NCBI RefSeq assembly: GCF_003314975.1 | Contig: NZ_QNRF01000002.1 | Span: forward strand, 62,001-126,000 | Length of the DNA stretch: 64,000 nucleotides | Direction of reading: 5' to 3' | From: Marinomonas aquiplantarum | GTDB lineage: Bacteria > Pseudomonadota > Gammaproteobacteria > Pseudomonadales > Marinomonadaceae | In this document: in pieces, positions 42,850-51,547 of the stretch | Position numbering within the stretch: the first letter of the stretch is position 1 | Layout of the letters: each line of letters begins with the position of its first letter | Made by a program: the position numbers and the translations under genes | The notes under the pieces: model-generated | Databases searched by the model: none | What the model was told of the DNA's origin: nothing | What the model saw: only the letters and a program-made list of their open reading frames with translations

Positions 42850-44301
42850 ATGAAATTTATCGTTAAGTTCTTCCCTGAAATTACCATCAAAAGTCGTCCT
42901 GTCAGAAAAGCGTTCATCAAACAGTTGAGACATAATCTCAAGTTGGTGTTAAAGAAATATGACTCGGAGGTGGTGGTCGCAGGAAACTGGGACTTCATCG
43001 AAGTATTGTCTAATCGTGATGAGTTACGTGAGGATTTTACGGATGCGCTTTCACGAGTGGCTGGCATAGCCCACTTCCAGTTTGTTCGAGAATTCCCTCT
43101 GACGACCTTGGATAACATTGTCGACGAGGCGTTATCTTCCTATGCAGAGGATCTAAAAGACGCGGTGTTTGCGGTGAGAGTAAAACGTGTCGGTAAGCAT
43201 GACTTCTCTTCTGTTGAAGCTGAGCGTTATATTGGCGGATGCCTAAAAGCCAAAAGTGGTGCGCTGGGTGTGCGCTTGAAAAATCCAGATGTCTTAGTCC
43301 CAATTGATATTCGCGATGGTCGAGTTTGGATGATTGAACAACGTATCGAGGGGCTAGGTGGTTACCCATTAGGGTCACAAGATTCTGTTTTGTCACTCAT
43401 CTCTGGTGGTTTTGATTCTACGGTGAGCTCTTATCTGACCATGAGTCGTGGGTTGAAAACGCATTTTTGTTTTTTCAACCTAGGCGGTGATGCCCATGAA
43501 ATTGGTGTGAAGCAAGTCTCGAATTACATTTGGGAAAAATACGGATCCTCTTTGAATGTTAAGTTCATTACCATTCCTTTCGAAGCGGTTGTTGGCGAGA
43601 TTCTGACTAAGGTCGATAATTCCGAAATGGGTGTCATACTGAAACGTATGATGCTAAGAGCGGCGTCAGAAGTCATGGCAGGCGTTGGAGCCAAAGCCTT
43701 GGTAACGGGTGAAAGTGTGGCGCAGGTTTCCAGTCAAACTTTAATCAATTTAAAAGTCATCGATCAGGTAACAGATGAGTTGGTGATTCGTCCTCTTATT
43801 ACGTCTAACAAACAAGAAATCATAGATAAAGCGATTGAAATTGGAACCGCGCCGTTTGCCGCTAGTATGCCAGAGTTTTGCGGTGTGATTTCTGTCAAGC
43901 CGACCACGCGAGCCAAGATGCATCGCATTGAACGAGAAGAAGGCAAATTTGATTTCGCAGTGCTAGAAAAGGCGGTTGAAGACGCGAGAGTCATGTCGAT
44001 TCAAAATGTGATGGACGATGTAGAGAAGCAGTACCAAGGCGAAGTACCTGTGGTACGCATGCCGGTTGGCGATGAAATCATCATAGACATTCGTCATCCT
44101 GATGAGGCAGAAAGAAAGCCATTAAAAGTCAGTGGCCGTCCTGTTAAAGCCATTCCTTTCTTTGCGCTGGAATCTGGCTGGTCCGATATGCCTGCAGATA
44201 CTACCCACTTATTTTACTGTGGCAAAGGCGTAATGAGCCGTATCCATGCGTCTTACCTACTAGGAAAAGGCTATAGCAACGTAGGCATTTACCTTCCTTA
44301 A
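42850..44301 (+). CDS. thiI: tRNA 4-thiouridine synthase / thiamine thiazole sulfur transferase ThiI
   Basis: The 483-residue protein has a ferredoxin-like plus THUMP domain (about 1-165), an adenylation domain with PP-loop SGGFDSTVSSYL (about 183-194), and a C-terminal rhodanese domain (about 400-483) with the active-site Cys near residue 457 in HLFYCGKGVMSR. Presence of the rhodanese domain means it can supply sulfur both for 4-thiouridine at tRNA position 8 and for the thiamine thiazole. It is divergent from glnA and convergent with modF. Length matches E. coli ThiI (482). Confidence 0.96.
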   Translation: MKFIVKFFPEITIKSRPVRKAFIKQLRHNLKLVLKKYDSEVVVAGNWDFIEVLSNRDELREDFTDALSRVAGIAHFQFVREFPLTTLDNIVDEALSSYAEDLKDAVFAVRVKRVGKHDFSSVEAERYIGGCLKAKSGALGVRLKNPDVLVPIDIRDGRVWMIEQRIEGLGGYPLGSQDSVLSLISGGFDSTVSSYLTMSRGLKTHFCFFNLGGDAHEIGVKQVSNYIWEKYGSSLNVKFITIPFEAVVGEILTKVDNSEMGVILKRMMLRAASEVMAGVGAKALVTGESVAQVSSQTLINLKVIDQVTDELVIRPLITSNKQEIIDKAIEIGTAPFAASMPEFCGVISVKPTTRAKMHRIEREEGKFDFAVLEKAVEDARVMSIQNVMDDVEKQYQGEVPVVRMPVGDEIIIDIRHPDEAERKPLKVSGRPVKAIPFFALESGWSDMPADTTHLFYCGKGVMSRIHASYLLGKGYSNVGIYLP

Positions 44302-44317
44302 ATCTCCTTCCAGATTG

Positions 44318-44346
44318 CAAAAGCCAACTCAATGAGTTGGCTTTTG
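44318..44346. terminator. Bidirectional terminator between thiI and modF
   Basis: CAAAAGCCAACTC pairs perfectly with GAGTTGGCTTTTG around a 3-base loop (13-bp stem). Flanking A and T runs serve both convergent genes. Confidence 0.9.
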
Positions 44347-44366
44347 TGTTTCTGGGAAGCGTAAAC

Positions 44367-45818
44367 CTAACTCTTCTTCAACGCCAAGTAGTTTTCAATG
44401 CCGTTAATTTTGTCTTCAGCATGATGGTTAACGTACAGTACGGTGGTTTCTGAGCCTGAACAGATTTTTTCGATTAAGGCTAAGACCAGTTGGCGGTTCA
44501 TGTCGTCCAAGCCAAGGCAGGGTTCATCAAGAATTAACAATGGTGGATGTTTGACCATGGCGCGAGCGATGAGTAACAAACGTTGGTCACCGTAAGACAA
44601 TTTGTTAAAAGGCTGATCTGCTCGATCACGCATGCCTAATAAAGCAAGCCATTGATCCGCGATGGCTTTTTGCTTATCGCTTGGTTTAGTGTACATACCA
44701 ATGCTGTCGTGAAGCCCTGAAATAATAACATTTCGACAACTGGTGCTGACACGGTATTCCCATTGTAGTGATGTTGAGACGTAACCAATAAACTGTTTAA
44801 TCTGCCAGATGCTTTCGCCGTTACCTCGTTGAAAACCGAAGACGAAAATATCATTCACATAACATTGTGGGTGATCACCTGTGATCAGAGATAACACGCC
44901 TGTTTTGCCACTGCCATTTGGGCCGCTAAGCTGCCAATGTTGCCCTTTTTCAATTGTCCAATTGAGCTTATCGACAATAACCGTGTCACCGTACTTTATG
45001 GTGATGTCTGTCAGTTTGACAAGCGGTTGGTTTGGATCAAGTTCGGGCAGTTGGTTTGCTGTATCAATGCCTGGGATGGTGAGTTTAGTGGTCTTTAGGT
45101 GGAACAGTTGAGCGAGTTCCTCGAAAGCTATTTTATCTTGTTTATCAATGGTTAATGCCAGACGACCAGAGTCGATATGGTCATCGTTGTGAGACTTTTC
45201 CATGTAGGCCACATGGGTGATGAAGTCAGGCATTTCATCAAAACGATTTAATACCAAGACCATAGGTATGCTGTCTACAATGGACGCAAGGTGATTTTGC
45301 AGCATCGTTAAAGTGTCAGCATCTAAGCCATCAAATGGCTCATCTAGGATCAGTAGATCGGGTTGACTACAGAGGGCACGAATCAGCATGACCTTGCGGG
45401 TTTCCCCAGTTGATAGCTTGCGAAAAGCGCGATCTTGTAGCGTTTGAAGACCGAATTTTTGAATCAAATCGTTGGCTAAATCGGAATCTCGACAATTCTC
45501 AAAGAGGATTTCGTGAACCGGTGTCCCTTCTGAAATCACGTCCAAGATGTCGGCATCGTCTTTTTTTAACTCGCGGGCGATAAGCTCCGCTTGTGCTTCA
45601 AAAGAAACCAAGGCAGGGCGTTTTGGCAACCCTGTTATGGTGCCATGTTTAACGTCACCAATACCGGCTAGTAGGGCGGCGAGGGCAGACTTTCCAGAGC
45701 CATTCGAACCAGTAATTACCCAATGTTGGTTGGCTTGTATGGTCCAATGAATGTCATTCAGTTCAAAGTCTTCATTAAAGTCGACGGTGAGCTGGTTTAA
45801 ATGAATGCTGGAGTTCAT
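44367..45818 (-). CDS. modF: ModF-like tandem ABC ATPase
   Basis: This is a cytoplasmic protein of about 483 residues made of two ABC ATPase modules. Module 1 (about 1-225) has Walker A ITGSNGSGKSALAA and signature LSTGETRKVMLIRAL; module 2 (about 255-480) has Walker A SGPNGSGKTGVLSL and signature LSYGDQRLLLIARAM; both have Walker B DEP. No membrane domain is present. I chose the ATG at 45818 with AAGGCG upstream over one at 45854. ModF is usually linked to molybdate transport (modABC), which is absent here, so a molybdenum role is only by family name. Confidence 0.85.
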   Translation of the reverse strand: MNSSIHLNQLTVDFNEDFELNDIHWTIQANQHWVITGSNGSGKSALAALLAGIGDVKHGTITGLPKRPALVSFEAQAELIARELKKDDADILDVISEGTPVHEILFENCRDSDLANDLIQKFGLQTLQDRAFRKLSTGETRKVMLIRALCSQPDLLILDEPFDGLDADTLTMLQNHLASIVDSIPMVLVLNRFDEMPDFITHVAYMEKSHNDDHIDSGRLALTIDKQDKIAFEELAQLFHLKTTKLTIPGIDTANQLPELDPNQPLVKLTDITIKYGDTVIVDKLNWTIEKGQHWQLSGPNGSGKTGVLSLITGDHPQCYVNDIFVFGFQRGNGESIWQIKQFIGYVSTSLQWEYRVSTSCRNVIISGLHDSIGMYTKPSDKQKAIADQWLALLGMRDRADQPFNKLSYGDQRLLLIARAMVKHPPLLILDEPCLGLDDMNRQLVLALIEKICSGSETTVLYVNHHAEDKINGIENYLALKKS

Positions 45819-45857
45819 ATTCGCCTTCCAAAAAGTAAATGAGTTAAAGTACACACA

Positions 45858-45898
45858 AAAAAGCCGAGATGTATTTCTATAAATAATCTCGGCTTTTT
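45858..45898. terminator. ilvC terminator
   Basis: AAAAAGCCGAGAT pairs with ATCTCGGCTTTTT in a 13-bp stem with a 15-base loop and a T-run on the ilvC strand. It lies 48 bases after the ilvC stop and before modF. Confidence 0.88.
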
Positions 45899-45945
45899 GA
45901 TGTTATGAGTCGTTAATATGCGATGTTATGATCGCAATAATCGAC

Positions 45946-47418
45946 TTATACGATTTTCTTCATGTCCGCCATGTGACCGCGAAGAACTCCACCAATGGCT
46001 TCCACTGGGTGGCTACGTAGCGCGGCATTTACTTCGATCAAGCGAGCATTGTCTACGCCAGTATCTTCAAGATCTAGACCTTTACCGATCACATCCGTTT
46101 TGATGCCTTTCATGAAGTCACCTAGCAAAGGTAGGCAAGCGTGGTTGTATAGGTAACAACCGTATTCTGCTGTATCAGAAATTGTCGCGTTCATTTCGTA
46201 AAGCTTCTTACGAGCGATGGTGTTCGCGATTAGTGGCGTTTCGTGTAGAGACTCGTAGTAAGCAGACTCAGCGATGATGCCCGCTGCTGTCATAGTTTCG
46301 AATGCTAGCTCAACACCCGCTTTCACCATAGCAACCATCAAGATACCGTTATCGAAGAACTCTTGCTCAGAGATTTCAACGTCACCTGCTGGTGTTTTCT
46401 CGAAGTTAGTCTCAGCGGTTTCTGCACGCCAGCCTAGTAGATTCTTATCATCGTTCGCCCAGTCTTCCATCATCACGCGAGAGAAAGTACCGTCGATGAT
46501 GTCGTCTTGGTGCTTGTTGTAAAGCGGACGCATGATGACTTTAAGCTCTTCAGACAGATCGAATGCTTTGATCTTAGCTGGGTTAGAAAGACGATCTAGC
46601 ATGTTTGTCACGCCGCCGTATTTCAATGCTTCCGTGATGGTTTCCCAACCGAACTGGATCAACTTAGAGGCGTAACCTGGGTCGATGCCTTCTTCAACCA
46701 TTTTGTCGAAGCAAAGGATAGAACCAGTTTGCAACATACCACAAAGGATCGTTTGCTCACCCATAAGGTCAGATTTAACTTCTGCGATGAAAGAAGACAT
46801 TAGAACGCCTGCTTTGTGACCGCCAGTCCCCACAGCGTAGGCTTTTGCTAGAGCAAGACCTTCGCCTTTAGGATCATTGTCTTCGTGAACTGCGATCAGT
46901 GTTGGAACACCGAAACCACGAACGTATTCAGCACGTACTTCAGAACCTGGGCACTTAGGTGCAACCATGATAACGGTTAGGTCTTCACGGATTTGCATGC
47001 CTTCTTCTACGATGTTGAAACCGTGAGAGTAAGATAGGCAAGCGCCTTGCTTCATAAGAGGCATAACCGCTTTCACAACAGGCGTGTGTTGCTTATCAGG
47101 TGTTAGGTTCAATACCACGTCAGCTGTTGGGATTAGGTCTTCATATGTGCCCACAACAAAACCGTTTTCAGTGGCGTTTTTCCATGACTGACGTTTTTGA
47201 GCAATGGCTTCAGGGCGCAAAGCGTAAGACACGTCTAGACCAGAATCGCGTAGGTTAAGACCTTGGTTAAGACCTTGAGCACCACAACCGATCACAACAA
47301 GCTTTTTGCCTTTAAGCGCTTCTACGCCGTCAGCAAATTCAGAGCTGTCCATGAAACGACATTTGCCCAATTGTTCTAGTTGCTCGCGTAGCGGCAAGGT
47401 ATTGAAATAGTTAGCCAT
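45946..47418 (-). CDS. ilvC: Ketol-acid reductoisomerase (class II, long form)
   Basis: This enzyme converts acetolactate and acetohydroxybutyrate to dihydroxy acids in Ile/Val synthesis with NADPH and Mg2+. At 490 residues it is the long class II form found in enterobacteria (E. coli 491). The NADPH site is [20 protein letters not shown] (about 35-54), with [16 protein letters not shown] and [12 protein letters not shown] (about 108-119); a duplicated knotted C-terminal region spans about 210-490. It is divergent from ilvY, as in E. coli, which implies substrate-dependent activation by IlvY. Confidence 0.97.
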   Translation of the reverse strand: MANYFNTLPLREQLEQLGKCRFMDSSEFADGVEALKGKKLVVIGCGAQGLNQGLNLRDSGLDVSYALRPEAIAQKRQSWKNATENGFVVGTYEDLIPTADVVLNLTPDKQHTPVVKAVMPLMKQGACLSYSHGFNIVEEGMQIREDLTVIMVAPKCPGSEVRAEYVRGFGVPTLIAVHEDNDPKGEGLALAKAYAVGTGGHKAGVLMSSFIAEVKSDLMGEQTILCGMLQTGSILCFDKMVEEGIDPGYASKLIQFGWETITEALKYGGVTNMLDRLSNPAKIKAFDLSEELKVIMRPLYNKHQDDIIDGTFSRVMMEDWANDDKNLLGWRAETAETNFEKTPAGDVEISEQEFFDNGILMVAMVKAGVELAFETMTAAGIIAESAYYESLHETPLIANTIARKKLYEMNATISDTAEYGCYLYNHACLPLLGDFMKGIKTDVIGKGLDLEDTGVDNARLIEVNAALRSHPVEAIGGVLRGHMADMKKIV

Positions 47419-47643
47419 GATAAGCCTTTCCTAATTTGTTGTGTTGGTATCCGTAATGAAGACACACAGATATGAAATGTTTGTTACCAAGCTAAAAGTC
47501 AGTTGGTAACCGATGGAAGTTACTTTAATGGATTGAGATCTTTTCGTAAATTGATATATTTGCAATACAGTATCCCATTTTTTGCAACATGACAGTGTGG
47601 ACGGTATGATGGTGGTTTAATTAGCTACAAGTGGTGAGTTAGT

Positions 47644-48537
47644 GTGAATATTAAAGCCATTAAACACTTTTTAGCTTTGGCTGAAAGTCTGCATTTTGGT
47701 CGTGCTAGTGAAGAGTGTCACATCAGTATTTCTGCTTTATCACGCAATATTCGTCAACTTGAAGACGAGGTGGGTGTTGCTTTGTTTGCACGAGATAATC
47801 GTACTGTAACCCTCACACAAGAAGGTAAAAAATTTCTGGTGTATGCCCGCGAGGCGAGTAGTCAATGGCGCTTGATTCGCCATGAATTGTTAGACGATTC
47901 CGATCAATTGCATGGAGAAATTAGCATTTATTGCTCAGTAACAGCCAGTTACAGTTTTTTGTTCGAACTGTTGAATCGTTTTCGTCAAGTGCACCCAGGC
48001 ATCGAGATTAAACTTCATACTGGCGACCCGGATGAGGCCATTTCTCGTATTTTGGATGGCAAAGAAGATTTAACCATCGCCGCTCGCCCCAACAATATGC
48101 CACGCAGTTTGGCGTTTAAAGGTATTAGCTTTTCTCCTTTAGTGTTTATTGCGCCAAATGAGCAACATTTACCCAGTGTGCCTATGACTCCCCCAGATTC
48201 TGCTGAGGCATGGGCAAATGTCCCAATGATTCTGTCTGAAGCTGGGGTGTCGCGTCATCGTATTGATGATTGGTTTTATCAGCAAAATATTAGTCCCAAA
48301 ATTTATGCTCAAGTAGCAGGGAATGAGGCCATTGTGAGTATGGTCAGTTTGGGATTCGGGATAGGTGTGGTGCCTAAGATTGTATTGGACAACAGCCCTT
48401 TGCAAGATCGAGTGAAAATATGGCCGGTGCTACCAGAATTAGCGCCCTATGATATTGGTTTGTTTACTCTACAGAAAAACCTTAAAAACCCCATGGTTTC
48501 TGCATTTTGGGAACTTATGGCCGAGCGACGTACTTAA
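47644..48537 (+). CDS. ilvY: LysR-family activator IlvY
   Basis: This 297-residue LysR-type regulator has HFGRASEECHISISALSRNI in its helix-turn-helix and ARDNRTVTLTQEGKKF just after, nearly identical to E. coli IlvY (VRDNRTVTLTEAG). The effector domain begins near residue 92 (GEISIYCSVTASYSFLFELL). It uses a GTG start with no clear ribosome-binding site. It is divergent from ilvC over 225 bases. The intergenic region has two TTTGCAA elements (47569-47575 and 47581-47587) that may be part of the IlvY operator. Known function: activates ilvC with acetolactate or acetohydroxybutyrate as inducer. Confidence 0.93.
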   Translation: MNIKAIKHFLALAESLHFGRASEECHISISALSRNIRQLEDEVGVALFARDNRTVTLTQEGKKFLVYAREASSQWRLIRHELLDDSDQLHGEISIYCSVTASYSFLFELLNRFRQVHPGIEIKLHTGDPDEAISRILDGKEDLTIAARPNNMPRSLAFKGISFSPLVFIAPNEQHLPSVPMTPPDSAEAWANVPMILSEAGVSRHRIDDWFYQQNISPKIYAQVAGNEAIVSMVSLGFGIGVVPKIVLDNSPLQDRVKIWPVLPELAPYDIGLFTLQKNLKNPMVSAFWELMAERRT

Positions 48538-48680
48538 ATTAAACTTATGGTTCTTTAATTTATCTTAAATCGTCATTTGTCGAAAAAATCCATAATTCGC
48601 CTATTTCTTTATTGGTGAAAAAATGGACAATGTGCGCCTCATTTGCACTTACTCTTCGATAGGTTTTTTCATACATTAAT

Positions 48681-49883
48681 ATGACTGCGATTCCCCCACT
48701 AGAGGAGACGGTTTCCCGCCGTGTCCAATATTTACGTGTCTTTATTCTAGGCTTCAGTGCGTTTATTTTTAATACCACTGAATTTGTGCCTGTCGGCCTG
48801 TTATCAGACATCGCCGACAGCTTCGCTATTGCGCCTGCACAAGTGGGTTGGATGCTGACGATTTACGCTTGGATTGTAGCGGTCATGTCTTTGCCTATGA
48901 TGCTGCTGACACGTAACTTTGAGCGTAAAACTCTTTTATTAAGTCTTTTTGTGCTCTTTATCGTTAGCCATTTGTTAACCGTCTTTGCATGGAGCTATGG
49001 TGCTTTGTTGGTCAGTCGGATTGGTATTGCTTTTGCGCATGCGATCTTTTGGTCAATCACCGCTTCGATTGCGATTCGTGTTGCGCCACCAGGGAAAGAA
49101 ACCTTTGCGCTCAGTGTGTTAGCAACAGGCACTGGCTTGGCCATGGTGCTAGGTGTTCCTGTGGGTCGAATCATCGGGCAATTATTGGGCTGGCGGATGA
49201 CCTTTGCTGTGATTACTGTCATTGCGATTATAGTGGCAGTGGTTTTGTTTAGCTTGTTACCAAAGTTGCCGAGCTTGTTTTCTGGCTCTCTGAGTAAAGT
49301 GCCTGAAATTTTGAAGAACCGTATTCTGTTAGGAATGTATGTTTTTATCTTTGTGATTTTTTCAGCGCACTACACTGCATACAGCTACATTGAGCCGTTT
49401 CTCCAGCAGATAGGTTTGGTAAGCGAGCATTTCACTACGCTGATTCTGTTGCTTTTTGGGGTTGCAGGTATTTTTGGCAGTATTCTATTTAGCCAATTAG
49501 GTGATCGCGCGAATACTCTCATGCTGGTGATCAGTAGTATTGTGGTTACCTTTTGTATGTTGAGTTTATTCTTTACGGTGCAGCATTCTACCTGGTTGAT
49601 TGTGGGGATATTGTGTTGGGGAGCAGCGATGATGATCATCGGTCTTAGCATGCAGATCAAGGTGTTAAGCATCGACAGCAGTGCGGCAGACATCATTATG
49701 TCGCTGTATTCCGGTATCATTAACTTAGGGATTGGTGCAGGCGCCTTAATTGGTGGTCAGGCTATCTTTTTGCTGGGCTTACCAAGTGTTGGTTTTACTG
49801 GGGCGGTGTTAGGTGTTGTGGCTCTGGTGATTTTGACCCTGTTGCTGAAAGCGATCCGTCGTCGTCAAACCACCACACATTAG
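48681..49883 (+). CDS. sotB: MFS sugar efflux transporter, SotB-like
   Basis: The 400-residue protein has about 12 membrane helices and the SotB/YdeA features FSAFIFNTTEFVPVGLLSDI (about 26-45), AQVGWMLTIYAWIVAVMSLP (about 55-74) and SVLATGTGLAMVLGVPVGRI. SotB of E. coli exports arabinose and other sugars. No ribosome-binding site is evident before the ATG. It is convergent with the diguanylate cyclase gene and the two stop codons overlap, leaving no room for a terminator. The substrate here is unknown. Confidence 0.88.
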   Translation: MTAIPPLEETVSRRVQYLRVFILGFSAFIFNTTEFVPVGLLSDIADSFAIAPAQVGWMLTIYAWIVAVMSLPMMLLTRNFERKTLLLSLFVLFIVSHLLTVFAWSYGALLVSRIGIAFAHAIFWSITASIAIRVAPPGKETFALSVLATGTGLAMVLGVPVGRIIGQLLGWRMTFAVITVIAIIVAVVLFSLLPKLPSLFSGSLSKVPEILKNRILLGMYVFIFVIFSAHYTAYSYIEPFLQQIGLVSEHFTTLILLLFGVAGIFGSILFSQLGDRANTLMLVISSIVVTFCMLSLFFTVQHSTWLIVGILCWGAAMMIIGLSMQIKVLSIDSSAADIIMSLYSGIINLGIGAGALIGGQAIFLLGLPSVGFTGAVLGVVALVILTLLLKAIRRRQTTTH

Positions 49884-51547
49884 ATTAACTCATTATAGTG
49901 CGTTGCTTGATTACGCCCTTGTGCTTTAGATTGATAGAGTGCTTGATCCGCTTGTTTCATTAATCTGTCAGAGTCCGCTGTTTGCTCTGGTGAATGGGTG
50001 ACGATGCCAAGGCTGATGCTTAGATGATTGGCGATATGGCTTTTCTTATGCTCAATATTGGCTGTGGCGATGGCTTGTATGCTTTGTTGTGCTTTATCTT
50101 TAGCGGCGGTCCTATCATGGCTCGGTAGAATCGCTACGAATTCTTCTCCACCGTATCGAGCAACCAGACCGTAATCACCTAGGGTTTGTTGTAGGACATT
50201 GGCCACTTTTTGTAAGGCTACATCGCCTTTAAGGTGACCATAGGTATCGTTATATTGTTTAAAATAATCGATGTCGATGAGTAGGATAGAGAGTGGTTCT
50301 TGTACTTGCTGACTAGTGGCTAGGTCGACTTGCAGTTTTTGATCAAAAGCACGGCGATTGGCAATATTCGTCAAGCTGTCGGTTAATGAAAGCGTTTCTA
50401 AACGATGGGTTTGGTCTTTGATGGTGGTAGAGAAGTGCTCAAATGCCTCAAACAGTTCGTCTATTTCATCCGCCTGAGTGTTGTGTCCGGTCTTTGGTGT
50501 GGCCATGCCTTCAAGCTTGTTCGTTAACCGTTTGAGGCGAGAAATCACTCTGCGATAGTGAACTAATATAGCCCCTATCATGGCGGCAAAAATGAGTAAG
50601 GCTGTCATTAGCCAGTTCTTTTGTTTTTCTATATCTTTTGTTAAATCCAGCACTTCTTGCTTTAAATTAGCCGTTTCATTGAAGGCCAACTGATCATTTA
50701 CGTTGGTGTAGTCTTCGACCAATTTGCGAATGAAATGTTCTCGACCTCGGGTACGACCGGCGATTTTAAGATAACTCTTTTGAAGGCTAATTAAGCCTTG
50801 TTCCGAGACGAGGGTTAGGCGTAATTGATCATTAAATTGCCGTAAAAATACTTGCAAGTTGGGAGGGGATTGCTTGGCATAGGTGTCCAACGTGTCTAAT
50901 AAGGTATTGGCCTTTTTTTCGAGTAATGACAGTTCATTCAGGCGTTCCAAATGGGCACTTTGATAAGCTAGCCCATTGCTTTTACTAAAATTAAGTTGCC
51001 ACAGCGTGAGTGCCTCGCTGTTATAGTGGCTGGCAAGTAGGTGCTGATTGGCATTGGTTTGAAAGTGAATAAGGTGATCCAGCGTATTTGCAATTTGCTC
51101 CGCTAGATTGAGTTTTTGATCAATAAATTGTGTCAGTTGGCTGACTTCTTCTTGAAGGCTTTTTAGCTGCAGGGCTTCTGTGGGATTGTTTCTCGCTCTA
51201 TACGCTTGCTCGGCCGTTTCATTTATTTTGATTTGGACTTCTTGTTGAGCAATACGGCGAGCGGCAGGATTATTTGCTTTGGTTAGCTGCTCAATTGCCA
51301 AAAAAAGCTCCGCGGATAAAATGGCCGTTTCGCTGGCATTTGCCATAGAGGGAAGGGTGTTATTAGACAGTTCGTGCAGAATACTCTGGGTTTCTTCGAG
51401 TTTTTTCTGCAGCACATAGCCAACCGCAATAAACAGCACAATGACAACGAGTAAGAGTAGGCTGAATTGCTTTTTTAACGTTATTTTAAATGGCCAGTGC
51501 AAATGAGGCTCCTCTCTTTTTTTAGTGTATGTCTTGTAATCGGCCAT
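49880..51547 (-). CDS. Membrane-bound diguanylate cyclase with large periplasmic sensor region
   Basis: This is a GGDEF-family cyclase of about 540-555 residues: membrane helix at about 25-47, a periplasmic helical sensor (about 48-310), a second helix (about 312-332, NWLMTALLIFAAMIGAILVH), a short linker, and a GGDEF domain (about 390-552). The catalytic motif is intact (RYGGEEF). The usual RxxD inhibitory site five residues before it is missing (TLGD instead), so product feedback may be absent. The ATG at 51547 overlaps the upstream gene by 26 bases and lacks a ribosome-binding site; the TTG at 51502, right after AGAGAGGAG, is a strong alternative and gives a protein starting HWPFKITLKK. 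Overlap with the nucleotidase-like gene implies a partner relation. Confidence 0.9.
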   Translation of the reverse strand: MADYKTYTKKREEPHLHWPFKITLKKQFSLLLLVVIVLFIAVGYVLQKKLEETQSILHELSNNTLPSMANASETAILSAELFLAIEQLTKANNPAARRIAQQEVQIKINETAEQAYRARNNPTEALQLKSLQEEVSQLTQFIDQKLNLAEQIANTLDHLIHFQTNANQHLLASHYNSEALTLWQLNFSKSNGLAYQSAHLERLNELSLLEKKANTLLDTLDTYAKQSPPNLQVFLRQFNDQLRLTLVSEQGLISLQKSYLKIAGRTRGREHFIRKLVEDYTNVNDQLAFNETANLKQEVLDLTKDIEKQKNWLMTALLIFAAMIGAILVHYRRVISRLKRLTNKLEGMATPKTGHNTQADEIDELFEAFEHFSTTIKDQTHRLETLSLTDSLTNIANRRAFDQKLQVDLATSQQVQEPLSILLIDIDYFKQYNDTYGHLKGDVALQKVANVLQQTLGDYGLVARYGGEEFVAILPSHDRTAAKDKAQQSIQAIATANIEHKKSHIANHLSISLGIVTHSPEQTADSDRLMKQADQALYQSKAQGRNQATHYNELI

